A DNA stretch of 64,000 nt, taken from NCBI GenBank assembly GCA_033063855.1, contig CP093830.1:23250854-23314853 (forward strand), given 5' to 3'. The DNA comes from Smittia aterrima. Its lineage: Eukaryota; Arthropoda; Insecta; Diptera; Chironomidae. Shown here piece after piece: positions 11,711 to 24,178 of the stretch. Position numbers and translations under genes: made by a program. Position 1 is the stretch's first letter, and each line of letters begins with the position of its first letter. The notes below the pieces were generated by a model that worked only from the letters and a program-made list of their open reading frames with translations, had not been told where the DNA came from and searched no databases.

Positions 11711-14700
11711 AGAAATTTTTCTGTAAATATTTGTGTTTATTTGAGGTTTTGATGGAAAATAAATCTCGTTGGTTTCTGATATCCGTTGCTCATTTGCCCG
11801 AAGATGTAATCTCGCCGGTTGCGGCACAAAGAGTAATTAAAAATATTCAACCCAATTTCAACTTTCCTTTGGGCTCGATTAACATATTTCCACGATTTTA
11901 CATTTATTGGTGCTTGACTCTGTTAAATTTCTCTCTCGTTTTTCGATTATTTTTTCATCGTCATATAGTTGACAAAGTGATTAAAACGGATTGTGCGGTT
12001 GACAAAGTTTGTCTACTCATCCGCCCAACTTCCATTTTTTACAATTAATCAAACTTTAGCTACCCCGAGAACAGTTTCTCGATTTCCAAATTAAATTAAA
12101 ACGGAAATTTTCACAGAATTCAAATTTCTCATTCAATGCACTGGAAGTTTAATCAGAAAACTTTTTCCACAAAAGTTGGGAGATAGATTTTTTGATATTT
12201 TTACAGGGACTTGAATTGGCTTAGAATCTGCAACTCTAAACTTTCAAGGAAAACTTTTCCAACCTCATGTTTCACCTTTGGTCGATTGGAAATAGAAACT
12301 TGATAATTCCATCGACGATTGAAATCGCGCCATAAATCAATTGGAAATTGCCATTGATTCATGATAATTTAAGAAATAAAGAAGCGAGACCTTCTACCAT
12401 AAAACTTTTCTTCGATATTTGCATTTGATTTTAATTTCGATGTAGCGACGTCAATAGAATTGCAAAATTGCAACTGCCATGAGAATGCAACAATATTGAA
12501 GCTGATTAATGAAAGAGCACCTATAATCGGCTGCGTGATAAGCGTAAATTGTGCTGTTGAGAAATGTTGTCGTTCATCATCGTCTTTACAAACATTGTAT
12601 TACAATGAAAGCTTTCTTGAATGCTCATCAAGAAGTTCTTATCTTCTAGAACTCTAGTCAGAAAAATAATGTCAGAGCCTTAGCTTTAATTGCATAATGT
12701 TGACCAACAGCGCAAAAAGTCATCTGACTTTATTTTTCATTGTTGCAATCAACGAATGAGTGTTTATTGAAACGAAAATAGAGAAAAATAAATTATTGAG
12801 CTCGTGCTGAACATTTCATTGAGTCAAGTTCAAGTTAAGAACGACGTGCAAGATTGCGTCGTTTCGCTTTCCATCTCTTCTGTGAATCGATGACTTCCGT
12901 TCTAAAAACAGCGCTTTCTGTGCTGATAAACTTTACATGAGTTGCTTGCTTCTCCCCTCTTGCCCGTCATCGTATCAAAATTGCATTCTGCAAACATCGA
13001 GAAAAATATTTTTTTATTTCATTTCGAAAGTTCATGCCATTCACGATAATGAAAGCGAAGCGAGCATCTCTTACGCGAAATGTTGTTTGCTTTCATAAGA
13101 GATTATTTCTACAGTGTCTTCGTTTTCAGTAACTTTTTCTAGCCATTAGTGCTTTGTTTCTTCTAAAAGACACGGTCGAGGCATTTTTTTAGCGCTCGCT
13201 TCGTCTTTGAAAGTCGTTTCAGCTGTGCCACATTCTAACTCTTTCTGCTGCTTAAGCTGGCAGAAACACCGTAAATTGGTTTCTTTTGCATGTCTCTCTC
13301 ATCTAACGAAGCGACAACAAGCGAGAAATGCATTTTGTATTATCGAAAACTTTTTTATTCCAATCAAACGAAGAGAAGCTCATAAAAATGAACTTCCTGA
13401 CCCATTAATAATGGACCATTATTCAATAATGAATGTTGGTAACTCAAAATTTCGCAGGAAAATTCTTTTTTATTGCATTTTTAGATATAAACTGAAAGTA
13501 ACTCGAATCCAAAACACTGAAAACGAGAATCAGAGAAAATGCGATAGACTAAACCTTAAATTCTGATTTACAACTTGGACGAGTCGTCTTTATGGAAATT
13601 ATTACATAATTCAGGTCAACCGAATTCGTTTCGTAAATCACCCAAAAATATCTTTACGTCTATTCCATGTCTTCGCTTTCGATTTTCTTTCTTGTGTTGG
13701 TTTTTAAAAATGCCTGGAGACGTTCAGGCGGCATTAGACAGGGCCTTTGAGATATTCATATTGCTAAACTATTTCGAAATCTTCCCACGAATTGTCTTCC
13801 CTGTCTCGATTGAACGAATTTATTTTTGGCAATTTCGACAGCGGAAAAAAATCGACACATTTTCATTTTTGGCAAAAGCCAATGATCAGATGACTGGTCG
13901 GTGGATGTTGTAATGAGATTAAAACATTTTGGTTTCATCTTAATAAATTCCACCTAGACTTCATGCTTTCGACCTTGATTTATTATCATTGGCCTGGCGA
14001 CACAAGGGAAGTAGTCGTTGTAGACAGAACAAAGCGCATTTTTCCTCCTTCACATACAAACACTTGACAATCGTCTCGAGTTTGATGAGGGAAGCAAAAC
14101 TTGTTCTAGACATCAAGCGACGATGAAAGTTTCGCATCGTTTGAACACAATTATCATTTAACTTCAGAACGGTGTCGTGTGTGGAACGAAACGAGTTTCA
14201 GAGTAAAAACTTCTGTATTCAAATAGTTAAAAAAAATTCATACCTCGGAAAGAAGAAATAGACGGGAACTTCTATTGAATCTCTTTTTTTTTCGCAGTGT
14301 AACAATTTCTGCTCCAAGTATCGCTCGCTTTAAAGGTCTTTGGTAATTCTTATTGTTTCTTTGCTAATCGATATAAAGTCACTTTCTATGATTCATGAGT
14401 CAACTTTCGTCAAATATATCTGCGACTTCAAGCTGATTTGTTTATTTTGACTCAGAGAAGTACACTGTTAAGAATCCTGCACGAATTTTCTCTCTGAATT
14501 TTCCGAGCATTTACAACTACATACGTCGAGAGTTTTCTTTCTGACACTCTCCAGGATAATCGATAAAGTGCCACTTTTGATTTTTGAAATCACGATCACG
14601 ATTGTCTCACTTCAATTTTGATTTCTATTCGAATCTAATTCCCGCCATCGGATGTTCCTTCTGTGCGACTCACACGCGAATAAACCTCGCCGAACTTTGT

Positions 14701-15822
14701 CAAAACATATAAAAACAAGAGTCGAGTTTAAGAAAATCTACAAAAACATCACAAACACCATCGTCAGCTCGAGTTTCATTTCAGAGCGAACAAACTGTGA
14801 GAGCGTGAGTTCGTTACAAAATCAGTTTTAACACTGAATGGAAAAAAATGTTTGAGAGAGACTTCGATGGAGCTTCTCTCATTAATGCTTCCCATTGTTC
14901 ACCGATTTACGTTCTCAAATTACTCTTGATCTAAAGTTTATGTGAGTTTATGATTTTTCCCGCGGCAATATTTATGTTGTTATGAGTGTGAGAGAGAAAC
15001 TATTTTTGATGTTCAATTAAAATGATGATGGAAGTCTCGTGTCGCGGGCTGTGATAAAATTATAGCATTCAAATGATCGTAAATCAGTGTTCATAAGAGA
15101 ACGAGTTAAATTTGATCAGCTGATCGCTTTTATTTATGCTCTTTAAATATTTTTTGCATTTTTCAAAAACATCAGATAATGAAATCCGCTTGATCAACAA
15201 CGGTATTCAAGCTGTAAATGTTTTTGTTATTAATGATTAGACTGTTGTTTTCATTTTCTTGATAATCCAATTGAGGTTTGCGGCATTCGATAATCTTTAT
15301 ACTTTCTAGTAAAAAAGAAGCGACTCGTACAGCCATACTATAAGGTATGAACCTTAATAGTCTCACTTGTGTGTCGCGGCTTAATGATATTATCGGCTTT
15401 TTTGACCCGTTATCACTGGTGATAACTGCCGCTGCTGCTACCTTAAGGTGATAAATCGCCCGCCACCGCAAACTCCAACTTAACATTCTTAGAGAAGAGG
15501 TCTGGAGTAGACTCAGGGATTTTAATTTTTGAAGAATCAGTTCTAATGTGAGATTAACGGCAGCTCCATACTTTAGTACTTTAGCGCAAACCTCCCAGCG
15601 CACGTATGAATTTCAGCGACTCGTATGAATTTCGGAGACTTTCTTTAGTATTTTACTTGAACATATGCAAGGCGCATCGCTTGGAGCTAGCTACTAATGA
15701 AATAATCTGTTTATGAATTTAACTGGAACGAAACCTTTGCAATGTTTAATAAGTTTAGTAAGCTTTAAAATCATTGAGTTTTCCAATTGATAATTTATTT
15801 TTGAAATTTACAATCAGAATTT
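11711..15822. other. Gene-poor region; one possible promoter and 5' exon near 14.7-14.8 kb
   Basis: No supportable protein gene was found. At 14707-14716 there is a TATA-like CATATAAAAA, followed about 95 bp later by a consensus plus-strand donor (AGAGC then GTGAGT, about 14804). That would suit a noncoding first exon, but I found no downstream exon to attach. Frames at 13207-13566, 13575-13913 and 15172-15603 are discussed among rejected items. Confidence 0.4.
14776..14816. repeat. 41-bp dispersed repeat, copy 1
   Basis: The core AGCGAACAAACTGTGAGAGC continues to 14816. The last 32 bp are identical to 22686-22717, and the full 41 bp match 22677-22717 with one difference. It contains the donor-like GTGAGT at the possible 5' exon noted above. 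CGAAC and GTTCG at its ends could pair. Confidence 0.85.
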
Positions 15823-16225
15823 TTAGAAGAAGCCAACAACAAAACGATGTTTATGTTTGTGCTCCTCTGAACTTGAGGAGCTTGACGAGCTTGATGAATG
15901 CGAATGTCTTCCATATCGACCTTTGAGTTCAAATAAAAAATTAAAAAAACTTTTCTTTTTCAAAATCAGTTACCTCTATGACGATTATCGTCGCCTCCGT
16001 GTGGTGGGAAACCTAAAAAATTACTTCAACAATCAAATTTCTACTGAGTTCATGAGAAAAATTACCAAATGCTCGATTTGCTTCTATTTTATTTAGTGGC
16101 TTTGCAGCCACGGGCACCAATTCAGCAATCAAGCCTTTAGTTTTATCATCACTTTCTAATGGGTTCACTCCAAGATTCACGGAGAAGAGAAAAACCGCAA
16201 GCGTTACTTGAACCAACGTGTTCAT
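15823..16225 (-). CDS. Small secreted Ser/His-rich peptide, three exons
   Basis: I assembled this gene from three short exons: 16066-16225, 15974-16012 and 15823-15920. They are separated by two 53-nt introns with GT-AG ends and the same phase (each splits a Gly codon). The product is 98 residues. It has a clear signal peptide (MNTLVQVTLAVFLFS), an acidic to neutral middle (PLESDDKTKG), a Gly/His segment (FPPHGGDDNRHRGRYGRH), a run of nine Ser residues, then EEHKHKHRFVVGFF and stop. The start is the first ATG after a good TATA box and initiator. I do not recognise the family. His/Ser-rich secreted peptides can be salivary, cuticular, metal-binding or antimicrobial, and the sequence does not decide. 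The exact splice phasing, signal peptide and core promoter together make it a strong prediction. Confidence 0.75.
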
Positions 16226-16246
16226 TGTTGAACAAAATTTATTCCA

Positions 16247-16280
16247 AACTGATTCACAGTCATGTGTTAAGACTTATATA
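16247..16280 (-). promoter_or_regulatory. TATA box and initiator of the secreted peptide gene
   Basis: On the minus strand TATATAAG (16273-16280) lies about 28 bp before an arthropod initiator-like TCAGTT (16247-16252). The ATG follows about 24 bp further on. The spacing fits a focused TATA/Inr promoter. Confidence 0.65.
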
Positions 16281-19200
16281 GTTTGTATTATACCTGTAGG
16301 CATGTATGCCTACGAAAAAAATCACTTCCGCTGATTATTGATGGGGGATTTTCCTTGATAAAAATAATAAAAAAAATCTTGGGTTTTTTGAACAATTAAA
16401 ATCCCATCTAATGAACATCAATTCCTGTAATTTAAAATTTTGAGAACAGTTCTTTTTCACAGGGTGGAGGTACTCGGTATTGTACTGGTACAATACCAGT
16501 ACATATCCGATTTTTTCGGTGTTAAAATACCTCGAGAATACCTTGTCTGGTACTTTTCGAGGTACTATAATACCTTGAGAATACCTAAAAGGTATTCTTG
16601 CTGGTACTATAATACCTCGAGAATACCTAAAAATGTACTTATGCTTGTACTTGAATACCTCGAAAATACCTAAAAGGTATTTTGGCTGGTACTTGAATAC
16701 CTCGTAAAATACTTTTTCACTTAAATTTTCAAATCCTGTTTCAAATAAATTTCCACATTTTGAGAACGGAACGAGTTAGCGGTTTAAAGTCTTTTGCAAA
16801 TAGTTTCAGAACAAAAAGTTTTTCATCATTATCGTTCACTATAAAATATATCGTAAATCTACCAAACGTACACTCAAAAGTACTCTTTGCAGTAAAATAT
16901 TATTAGCGTAATAAACCAATTACAAATGCTTGATGAAAGCCCACATGAGAAATACTCCGTACTTTACCTTCGTATAAATTCTTAATACTGTCTTGAAGCT
17001 TTTTATGTTAGTTAATTATTTCATTACATAAAATCACAAAGCATAAAAATTGAGAATCATTGCTAAAAAGAAAAATTGCCGGAAAATTGATTTTTCCTGC
17101 TTAGGCGGAAGTTTTCATAAATTGCATCAAATATACGCACAAATTATACATTCGAGAAAACACGAACGTTGAGAATTTAGAAGGGTTGGGGAATCAAATG
17201 AATTTCCACAAAGCTATGGCATAAAACATTGTTGGTCCGCTATATTTATACTTAACACGTCGATTGACAATTAAATTGCGATGGAAGGGAAATGTTTTTA
17301 TTGTTTATTGAATTTGCTAATAATTTTTTTTACTCCAATGCTGTTGAGAGTAAACAAAAAGCTGAGTAATCGAGACAGATTCATGTTTTTCCTAAAAAAA
17401 TCTCGGAAACAGGGAATTTTGTCATGAGCAGAATCTTCTCTGTTTGAGACGATTCCCTTCATCAAAGAAGAATGAATTTGCTCAATGATGTTTAAACCGA
17501 TTAAGATATTTTCAATTTATTTCTGAGCCGCGGGGAAATTTCCTTCTCTCTTTCTCACTTCACTGCTTCGAAATTAAAAATTCTCACCGAGAATCCTCAC
17601 AATGAGGATTAATTTCCTCTTTTATTATTTCAATGTCTTCACTCCGTCGACAATTGAAACTGAATTTTATCTCATTAATTTCTCCTCCGCTTTCATCAAC
17701 GATGAAAGTGTCGAAATTGAATGAAAAAATTGTAGTCTTATCAATTTTCATTTTCTTTCCACACCATAAAATCGAAGCGTGGAAATTATGATTTTCAAGA
17801 ATGATCCATAAAGCTCAGCTCAGAAAAAGAGATTTAATTAAAAATAAAGGAAAATTTTTACGACTGTGAGATGAAGATAACAATTATTCTTTAGTTTGCA
17901 ACAAAAAATCTGATACTCTGAAATCTTTCGTTGGGTAAACTTCATTTCGCCAAACCTCAAGGTTAGAACCAAAAACTATTAAAGACGACCAGAAACCCTT
18001 ACATTTAATCTTCTTTCGCCTGACACGATCTCAACATAACAGAAAAAATCTAGCTTTCTTTAAACATAAGTCGCGTATATTAATTGTCCTCATGATGAAA
18101 TATGCTTACAAGTAGAAAATAAGGACGTCAAATGAGAAATATGAAGAAAAATCAACACGACACCCGCAAAGTAATTAATCATATAAAATTAATTGTTGTG
18201 CGTGGCATGTAAAACGAAAGGAAATGCGAAAGGGGCCGTCGAACATTGAGTGGCGGGAGAAATTACAATTCGCTGTTTCTATGTGGTTTATGACTTGTGT
18301 CGGTTTAATTATTGAGTCGCACCTTGCTTTTGCTGAAGGTTTTCAATCACAAGTTCTGATTTTGAACATATCTTCATTAACGATATAAATTCAGGCGTAC
18401 ATTGAAAATATCTCGAAAACAATCTGCATTTATGCAAACTCACAAAAGCGATCACATGCTAACAAATTCGCGATGAATAAAGAAAGGAAAAGAGAACTGA
18501 ATTTTCCAGGCGAGCTCGCGAGGGAAAATTTTTATGGAAATGTCCAAATTTATCAGAAAATTAAATCTTTCGAACGGCTCCCAAGTCGCAAATCCACTTG
18601 CGCAAGTACTATAGAGAAGCGTTTGATATCTGCCAAGCGCTAATAATGATTTTATGCGCCAAACATTTCTAATGAAATAATTCACGACACTTTAATATCA
18701 AGGTAGATTATCATTTCGAATCGTTTGTTTTAGTTTTTTAAAATCTCAATTGAAAATGTTCTGATCCTTTCAGATAAGCTTTATTGAGGTCGTTTCTCTT
18801 TGCTTGAAGCTGCGACGACTTGCTTTGAATTTTTAAATGTTTTAATATCTTTTTATTGTGTTTCAATTGCTATTCAGTGTTCTAAATTGTGGAACGAGCT
18901 TTCGCAATCAAATCACGTCCGCTGTTAATATTTAAGAGAAGCTTAACAGAATTGATGTCATTTTTTTATGTCTCTCGAACGGTATGTTTAAATTTAGTAT
19001 CGTCTAAAATTTATTTGATGAATTTTCTTCGAGAGAGTAAACGAATGACATTAAGAAAATGATTTAGGACAAATTCATAAATATTGTCCTTGGGAAATTT
19101 GTCACGTTCGAATGCTTTAGACTTCTTTTAGAGGAAAACCCAGTTGATAATCTTTTACGCATCTAGAACTCGTAAATTATGCATATCGCTTAAGGCATCG

Positions 19201-21656
19201 AATCGAGATTTTTGAAACGCTCAATGTTATTTCATAATATCATTTCCACCTGAAACACAGAAGCCAGAAGGAAAAAACAAATATTTTTTTTGGTTAGGCC
19301 GAACTAAAAATCTTCTTTTTTTAATCCTGGCAATGTCGAGTCGACATACAGCAAAAGATAAACCAAGAGAAACGATAATATTTTGAGTTTTCAAAAAACA
19401 GTACTGAAAAAGTAAAAACAGTTTTAAATTTGCAAAATCGTCTTCATTTTATTCCTTCCCTTTCTGCTCTCCCGCAAATTCAGAATGATAAATAAAATAA
19501 ATATACCCTCATTAATTCTCCGCTGAAAGTTGAGATGTTAAAGATTCTTTTACTGTGATCACGCTCTGCTGCATTTTTAATTTTCCTGAGATCTTGTACG
19601 AGCTTAGCAGCCTAAATTTTACGACGAAACATTCTCGGTCATTAAAAAACGTTGGTCTGGAACGTTAACGCAACATTATTTATGAAGCTAGCAGATTCCT
19701 CGCCTCGGAATCATCACGGTAATTTATTTTCCTCACAGCTCTTCTGAGGGGGCGATATTTTTCAATCATTTTCTCAAGTCAAATCAAAGTTTTATAATTA
19801 TAAAACTCCGAGACGCTTCCGGGCTATGAATAAAAATTAAGGAAACTATCAAAGTTTTTGAAATTGAATAAGAGAGTTTTACAGTACTTAAAATTGCTTA
19901 AAGTTAATGTTGCTTTTTCTTTAATTCATGTGCTTTCTTGTTGGCAAAGCAAATAGATGAGCTGCCTACATCAGGGCGAGGAAAACGTAGTTTTTTTCAT
20001 GATAAATGAAGCAAGAAAAGAAGGATAAGCATCTGTAAGTAAAGTCTTGAGTTTTTACTTTACTCCAGGATTATTCCTTGAGAAAAGTTTAGATTACATG
20101 CAAATTTCTTCATCTCGACTCTTTCGTTCTTTCATGTTGAGCTCGAAAAGGAGGAAAAGTTTTTCTTTCTCTTACAAGAAGCAACGTCCATTAACATAAT
20201 TGTAGAAAGAGTTGCTGGAACTAGAAGGACAACGTTTGTCAAGTTGATGTCTTTCGAATTCTGGCTTTTTTTATGGAATGGCAGCTCAAGAACTTTCCAA
20301 TGACTCCATCACCACATTTATAGAAAAGTGATGCCATTCTTGTGGATTTATAAATATTCATGAAAAATCTGCACTATAATTTAATATCTCAACGAGCTAC
20401 TTCATCTTAAACTCGATGAAAACGGGAAACTATCTTTGTTTGAAACGTGAATGCCAAAAGTTTTTTGTCATAAAGAGTATATCCACGTCCTGAAAAATTC
20501 TATGTCAAATCTTTTGATCTACTTTACATTAATGGGCATTGAAAGGTGAAAAGTCTGATAAACAGGTCTCGCTCAGCAATCTGACGAGTATGTGCTCACC
20601 AAACTATAATTAAATTATTAGAAACTAAATGATCCCAATCACGCACAACTAGCAAACCCTCCAGGTAATCTCCTCAAAGTTGTGATATTAACAAAAAACA
20701 GATGGAAAAACTTTCAAGATGAGTAGGTGAGAGAGCAAATAACTCGAAAACACCAAAAGTTCAACCAACGATTTGTGGAAAAGTCCGAGAGATTCATTGA
20801 TTTTCAATTAGAAGTCAAACTTTGACTATGGCTCAAATTATCGATGAAGGGGAAAAAGGGAACAGAGACGGTAAATTAAATAAAACATACTGTTAGATGT
20901 TTGTTGCTCGACAGAAATTTCCACATCCTTCGACAATTTTCCAAACTTTTAATTCGACGAATGAAGCCCTTCTCCCTCTCTTTCTCTCTCTGTAGATTAA
21001 AACCAATCAAAAAAATATCGTCACATTTATCAGTAAAGTTTAGTAGAAATAGAATTTAACATAACATTTTGTTGAAATAGAAAAAGTTTTTTAGGACGTC
21101 ATGGGAATTTCTCATCTGCTGTGGATTAGAATTTCATCTGATTTAGGACTGTTTGCTTTTTTCAGCTGAGCTCTCGTCAATTAAATTCCAGTGATGTTAG
21201 AATGCGGTTTTTTATTTGTAATTTAACAAAAAATTCGCATCTATTTTAAATTTTAAACGAGTTTCCCCAGCTTTAATATAACAACGCTTACAATATAATT
21301 TCTTGAAATTATAAATTTTAGTAAATTTTCTTTATTTAAATTATTGTATAATGTCATTATACAATAATGTCGTTATATTGTGAAATAATTTTCATCGCAA
21401 AATATCAAATTATCAACGTTTATTTCTCATCAAAATATCTCAATAGGAAAATTCATGTTGCTCATACGAGCTATATTAAAATTTTATTCTCGTCTATAGC
21501 AAACATGAGACAACAATATTGCCTGCTATACTTGATGAGATTAAAGATGAGAAAGAGATTATTTTGGAAAATAATTAATTGGACTTTCTACAAATATTTA
21601 GCGATATGGGTTTTCCTTTTTGAAAAATTTTGTTTATCAGATTAAAATTCAAAATA
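16281..21656. other. Gene-poor region, about 5.4 kb, apart from one tandem repeat
   Basis: No protein family, splice-consistent frame or RNA gene was recognised. The frames at 18452-18685 and 21367-21645 are AT-biased and show no domain. The tandem repeat at 16470-16715 is listed separately. Near 21345-21380 there is a small ATAATGTC(A/G)TTATA duplication. Confidence 0.5.
16470..16715. repeat. Short tandem repeat, about 42-bp period, roughly four to five degenerate copies
   Basis: Units begin near 16561, 16602, 16646 and 16688 (spacing 41-44 bp). Each carries GGTACT(A/T)(T/G)AATACCT, then CGAGAATACCTAAAA and often GGTATT. The leading part has the near-palindrome GGTATTGTACTGGTACAATACC. AGGTATT and AATACCT are mutual complements, so each unit can fold on itself. 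Confidence 0.8.
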
Positions 21657-23022
21657 TTACTGGAGCTCCTTCATAACATAGATAACTTTTTTAATCGCCA
21701 ATTCAGTGAGTTCGTCATCAACTTGAAAATAGAAAACGACACGCAGCGTTGAAGAATTTTTGCAGTTCGATTTAATAATGATTGCGTTTTGGTCTTTATC
21801 GTAAATTCCATCGGATAGCTCACTTTCCTTAACCTCTGCCATTCGATTGCTCAAGTCCAGAGCAGTCACTTTCTTGGGATTTTCTAGAACTTTAATCATT
21901 AAAATATTAGTTTGAAGATTCTTCAAATCCACTTTGAAAATTTGACTGTTGAGACTATTTATTGCTTCAGCAAACATTCGTGTTCGACGATGATCGTTTC
22001 CTAGCAGTGGAACAATCGTTTCTAACGCACATAAACCAGCTGCAGCCAAAAATCCCGTCTGTCTCATTCCACCGCCAAGTGCTTTCCTGAAACGTCGCGC
22101 TTTGTCAATAAATTGTTTAGTTCCGACTAACATTGATCCCACGGGGCAGCAAAGGTTCTTGCTCAAACAAAAGCAAACCGAGTCGACATCACGCGCCACT
22201 CGAGAAACCGGAACGTTCAAATACTCGGCAGCATTAAAAATTCTAGCGCCGTCCATGTGAAGCAAGAGGTTTTTTTCCTTACAAACTTTTGACAGCTCTT
22301 CAATCCACTCGAGAGGAATAACTTTGCCGCCTTATAAAAGTTAAGTTAAAAAGTGATCATTTGAGTTTTAGTTTTGAAATATGAAATAGACTTTGCTGTC
22401 ACAAAGTTACCTGCCATGTTATGCGTTTGCTCAATTGCAACGAGTTGAGTCAATGGCTCATGAAAATCTGATCCGCGAACATTGTTTCTCAGAGCTTCAA
22501 TAGAAAAAGTTCCATCTTCCAAGTTTGGAATATTATGAGTGAAGACGTGAGCTAGTCCGGCTGAAGTGCCTTGTTCGAATCGAAATATATGAGACCAATC
22601 GCCAACAATCAGCTCTGAACCGCGTGAGTCACAATGAACCATAACTGTTCAAAAAATTATGCAATCATTCTTGAAATCATTTCAAAGCGAACAAACTGTG
22701 AGAGCGTGAGTTCGTTATCCTCGTAACTCACTTGCAAGAAGATTTGCCATCGTGCCGCTCGGAAGAAATAACGACGCTTCCTTGTCGAATAAGGAAGCGA
22801 CCTGCAACTCCAATTCATTAGTAGCTACATCTTCTCCATAAACGTCATCCCCTACAGCAGCTTCGAACATCGCTTGTCTCATCGCTTGAGTAGGAACGGC
22901 CTTCAAATAATCTCCCTTGATAAATTGATAGCACGACAATTTTAAAAATATCTCACCAGCGTATCGGAACGAAGGTCGACTACGCGATTTTTGGGCGATA
23001 CATTAAATGTGCGGCAGTACAT
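21657..23022 (-). CDS. Low-specificity L-threonine aldolase
   Basis: This PLP-dependent beta-eliminating lyase-type enzyme cleaves threonine or allo-threonine to glycine and acetaldehyde. Four exons (22957-23022, 22732-22900, 22411-22644, 21657-22330) join in frame to a 380-residue protein, normal for the family. Near the N-terminus it has VVDLRSDT and GDDVYGED. The middle has EQTHNMAGGKV and LLLHMDGARIFNAA, where the Asp contacts PLP. The lysine that should form the Schiff base lies in CLSKNLCCPVGSMLVG, followed by ALGGGMRQTGFLAAAG. All are expected family blocks. The first exon starts with the only ATG in reach, 15 codons before VVDLRSDT. The intron at 22645-22731 carries a 41-bp sequence also found at 14.8 kb. 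The enzyme looks intact and cytosolic. Confidence 0.92.
22677..22717. repeat. 41-bp dispersed repeat, copy 2, inside a threonine aldolase intron
   Basis: It matches 14776-14816 with one difference and the last 32 bp are identical. It occupies about half of an 87-nt intron of the minus-strand threonine aldolase gene. Confidence 0.85.
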
Positions 23023-24178
23023 GATAATTTTAATTTCAAGTTTTTTATTTCAAATATATTACTTCCTGCTCAAATATAACTTCTAATCACTTTCGAGTTC
23101 ACCAGAGCAATGCTCTTTGTGCAAAGTCGAGCTCACTTCCAATTCTTTAGACTCTAGAGAGAGAGAAAACCCATGAGAATGAGAGAAAATAACAGCTGTT
23201 CGAAATATCACTTGGAAAATATTCGTATGCCCCTCGTAAACTAGCTCTTTGCTAATCAACGCTTTGTTTAAAAAGAAATGAAAATTATTTTTCAAAAGAA
23301 ATATTTTTTTATTCTTTTAACTATTTCTCAGTTTATTTTCAATTATAGCTCACGCCTTACAACAAATCTTTTAAAACTTTGGAATCATCTCGCATGATGT
23401 TCGAGCTTGCAGGCATTCAAAATCATTCATGTGGAAATGCTGTTTAAAATTTTTTGATTTAGGGATTAACTTTTATCAAGAAAATTTCCTCTTCTCCTCA
23501 TGCAATCGGCATTTTCAAGTAGAATAAAGTGAATAATTTCATATAATGTCGTCATGAGGCACAGAACTCTATTTAAACGATAGACACACAATTTATAAAA
23601 CTTTAGTGAGAGGGTCTTCGTATAGTCAAACGATATAAGTCATAGGATAGTTGTTGATTTTCCAGTTATTCCAAAAAGTTTTTTGCTCAGTGATAATTTC
23701 ATAATCAAATTAAACTAACCAATCGATCGGATATTCGATTTATATCCATACCGATTTCTATTGACATATCTTAAGCAAACTCATAGAAATATAATGATTG
23801 TAGAGGATTAGAAAGTTCTCTTCAGCAGAAAAACTCGAAATGAAAGGCACAAATACGTTCTTTCATTTAATTGTAAGAGCGATGTTAATTCTATTGTTGG
23901 GAAGCTCGCAACAAAACTCGAACCGAGAACGATTTCATTCCAATTCAAATTTATCCTAGAGCAAGTTTCGTTAATTACTTTAGAAATTTTAAGATTTAAG
24001 GCTTTTTATGCTCGTGCGATTTATCTTAAAGTTTAAGAAAAATGTTATCATATTCAAATTAATATTGATATAAAGCTTAATTAGAATAATGAATTTTGAG
24101 TCTGAGTATTGATCAAAATTTTTAAGTAAAAGCTTAGTGCATTTTTATTAACTTCAGATTAGTTGCGCGTGATTTGCT
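23023..24178. other. Intergenic region between threonine aldolase and UBE2O
   Basis: About 1.15 kb of AT-rich DNA. A 70-codon minus frame at 23083-23295 shows no domain, no signal peptide and no splice partner, so I do not call it. The two flanking genes are both on the minus strand. Confidence 0.5.

Noticed and set aside
13207..13913. Two plus-strand frames of 112-119 codons
   Set aside because: Composition is that of translated AT-rich noncoding DNA (Phe/Ile/Lys/Asn runs), with no domain, no coherent splice sites and no start context.
15172..15603. 143-codon minus-strand frame
   Set aside because: No recognisable family, no signal peptide and no promoter or splice partner. The region is slightly less AT-rich, which lengthens chance frames. 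It may be a transposon scrap.
21367..21645. 92-codon plus-strand frame before threonine aldolase
   Set aside because: Composition typical of AT-rich noncoding DNA (Ile/Phe/Tyr/Lys). It overlaps the likely 3' UTR and downstream region of threonine aldolase.
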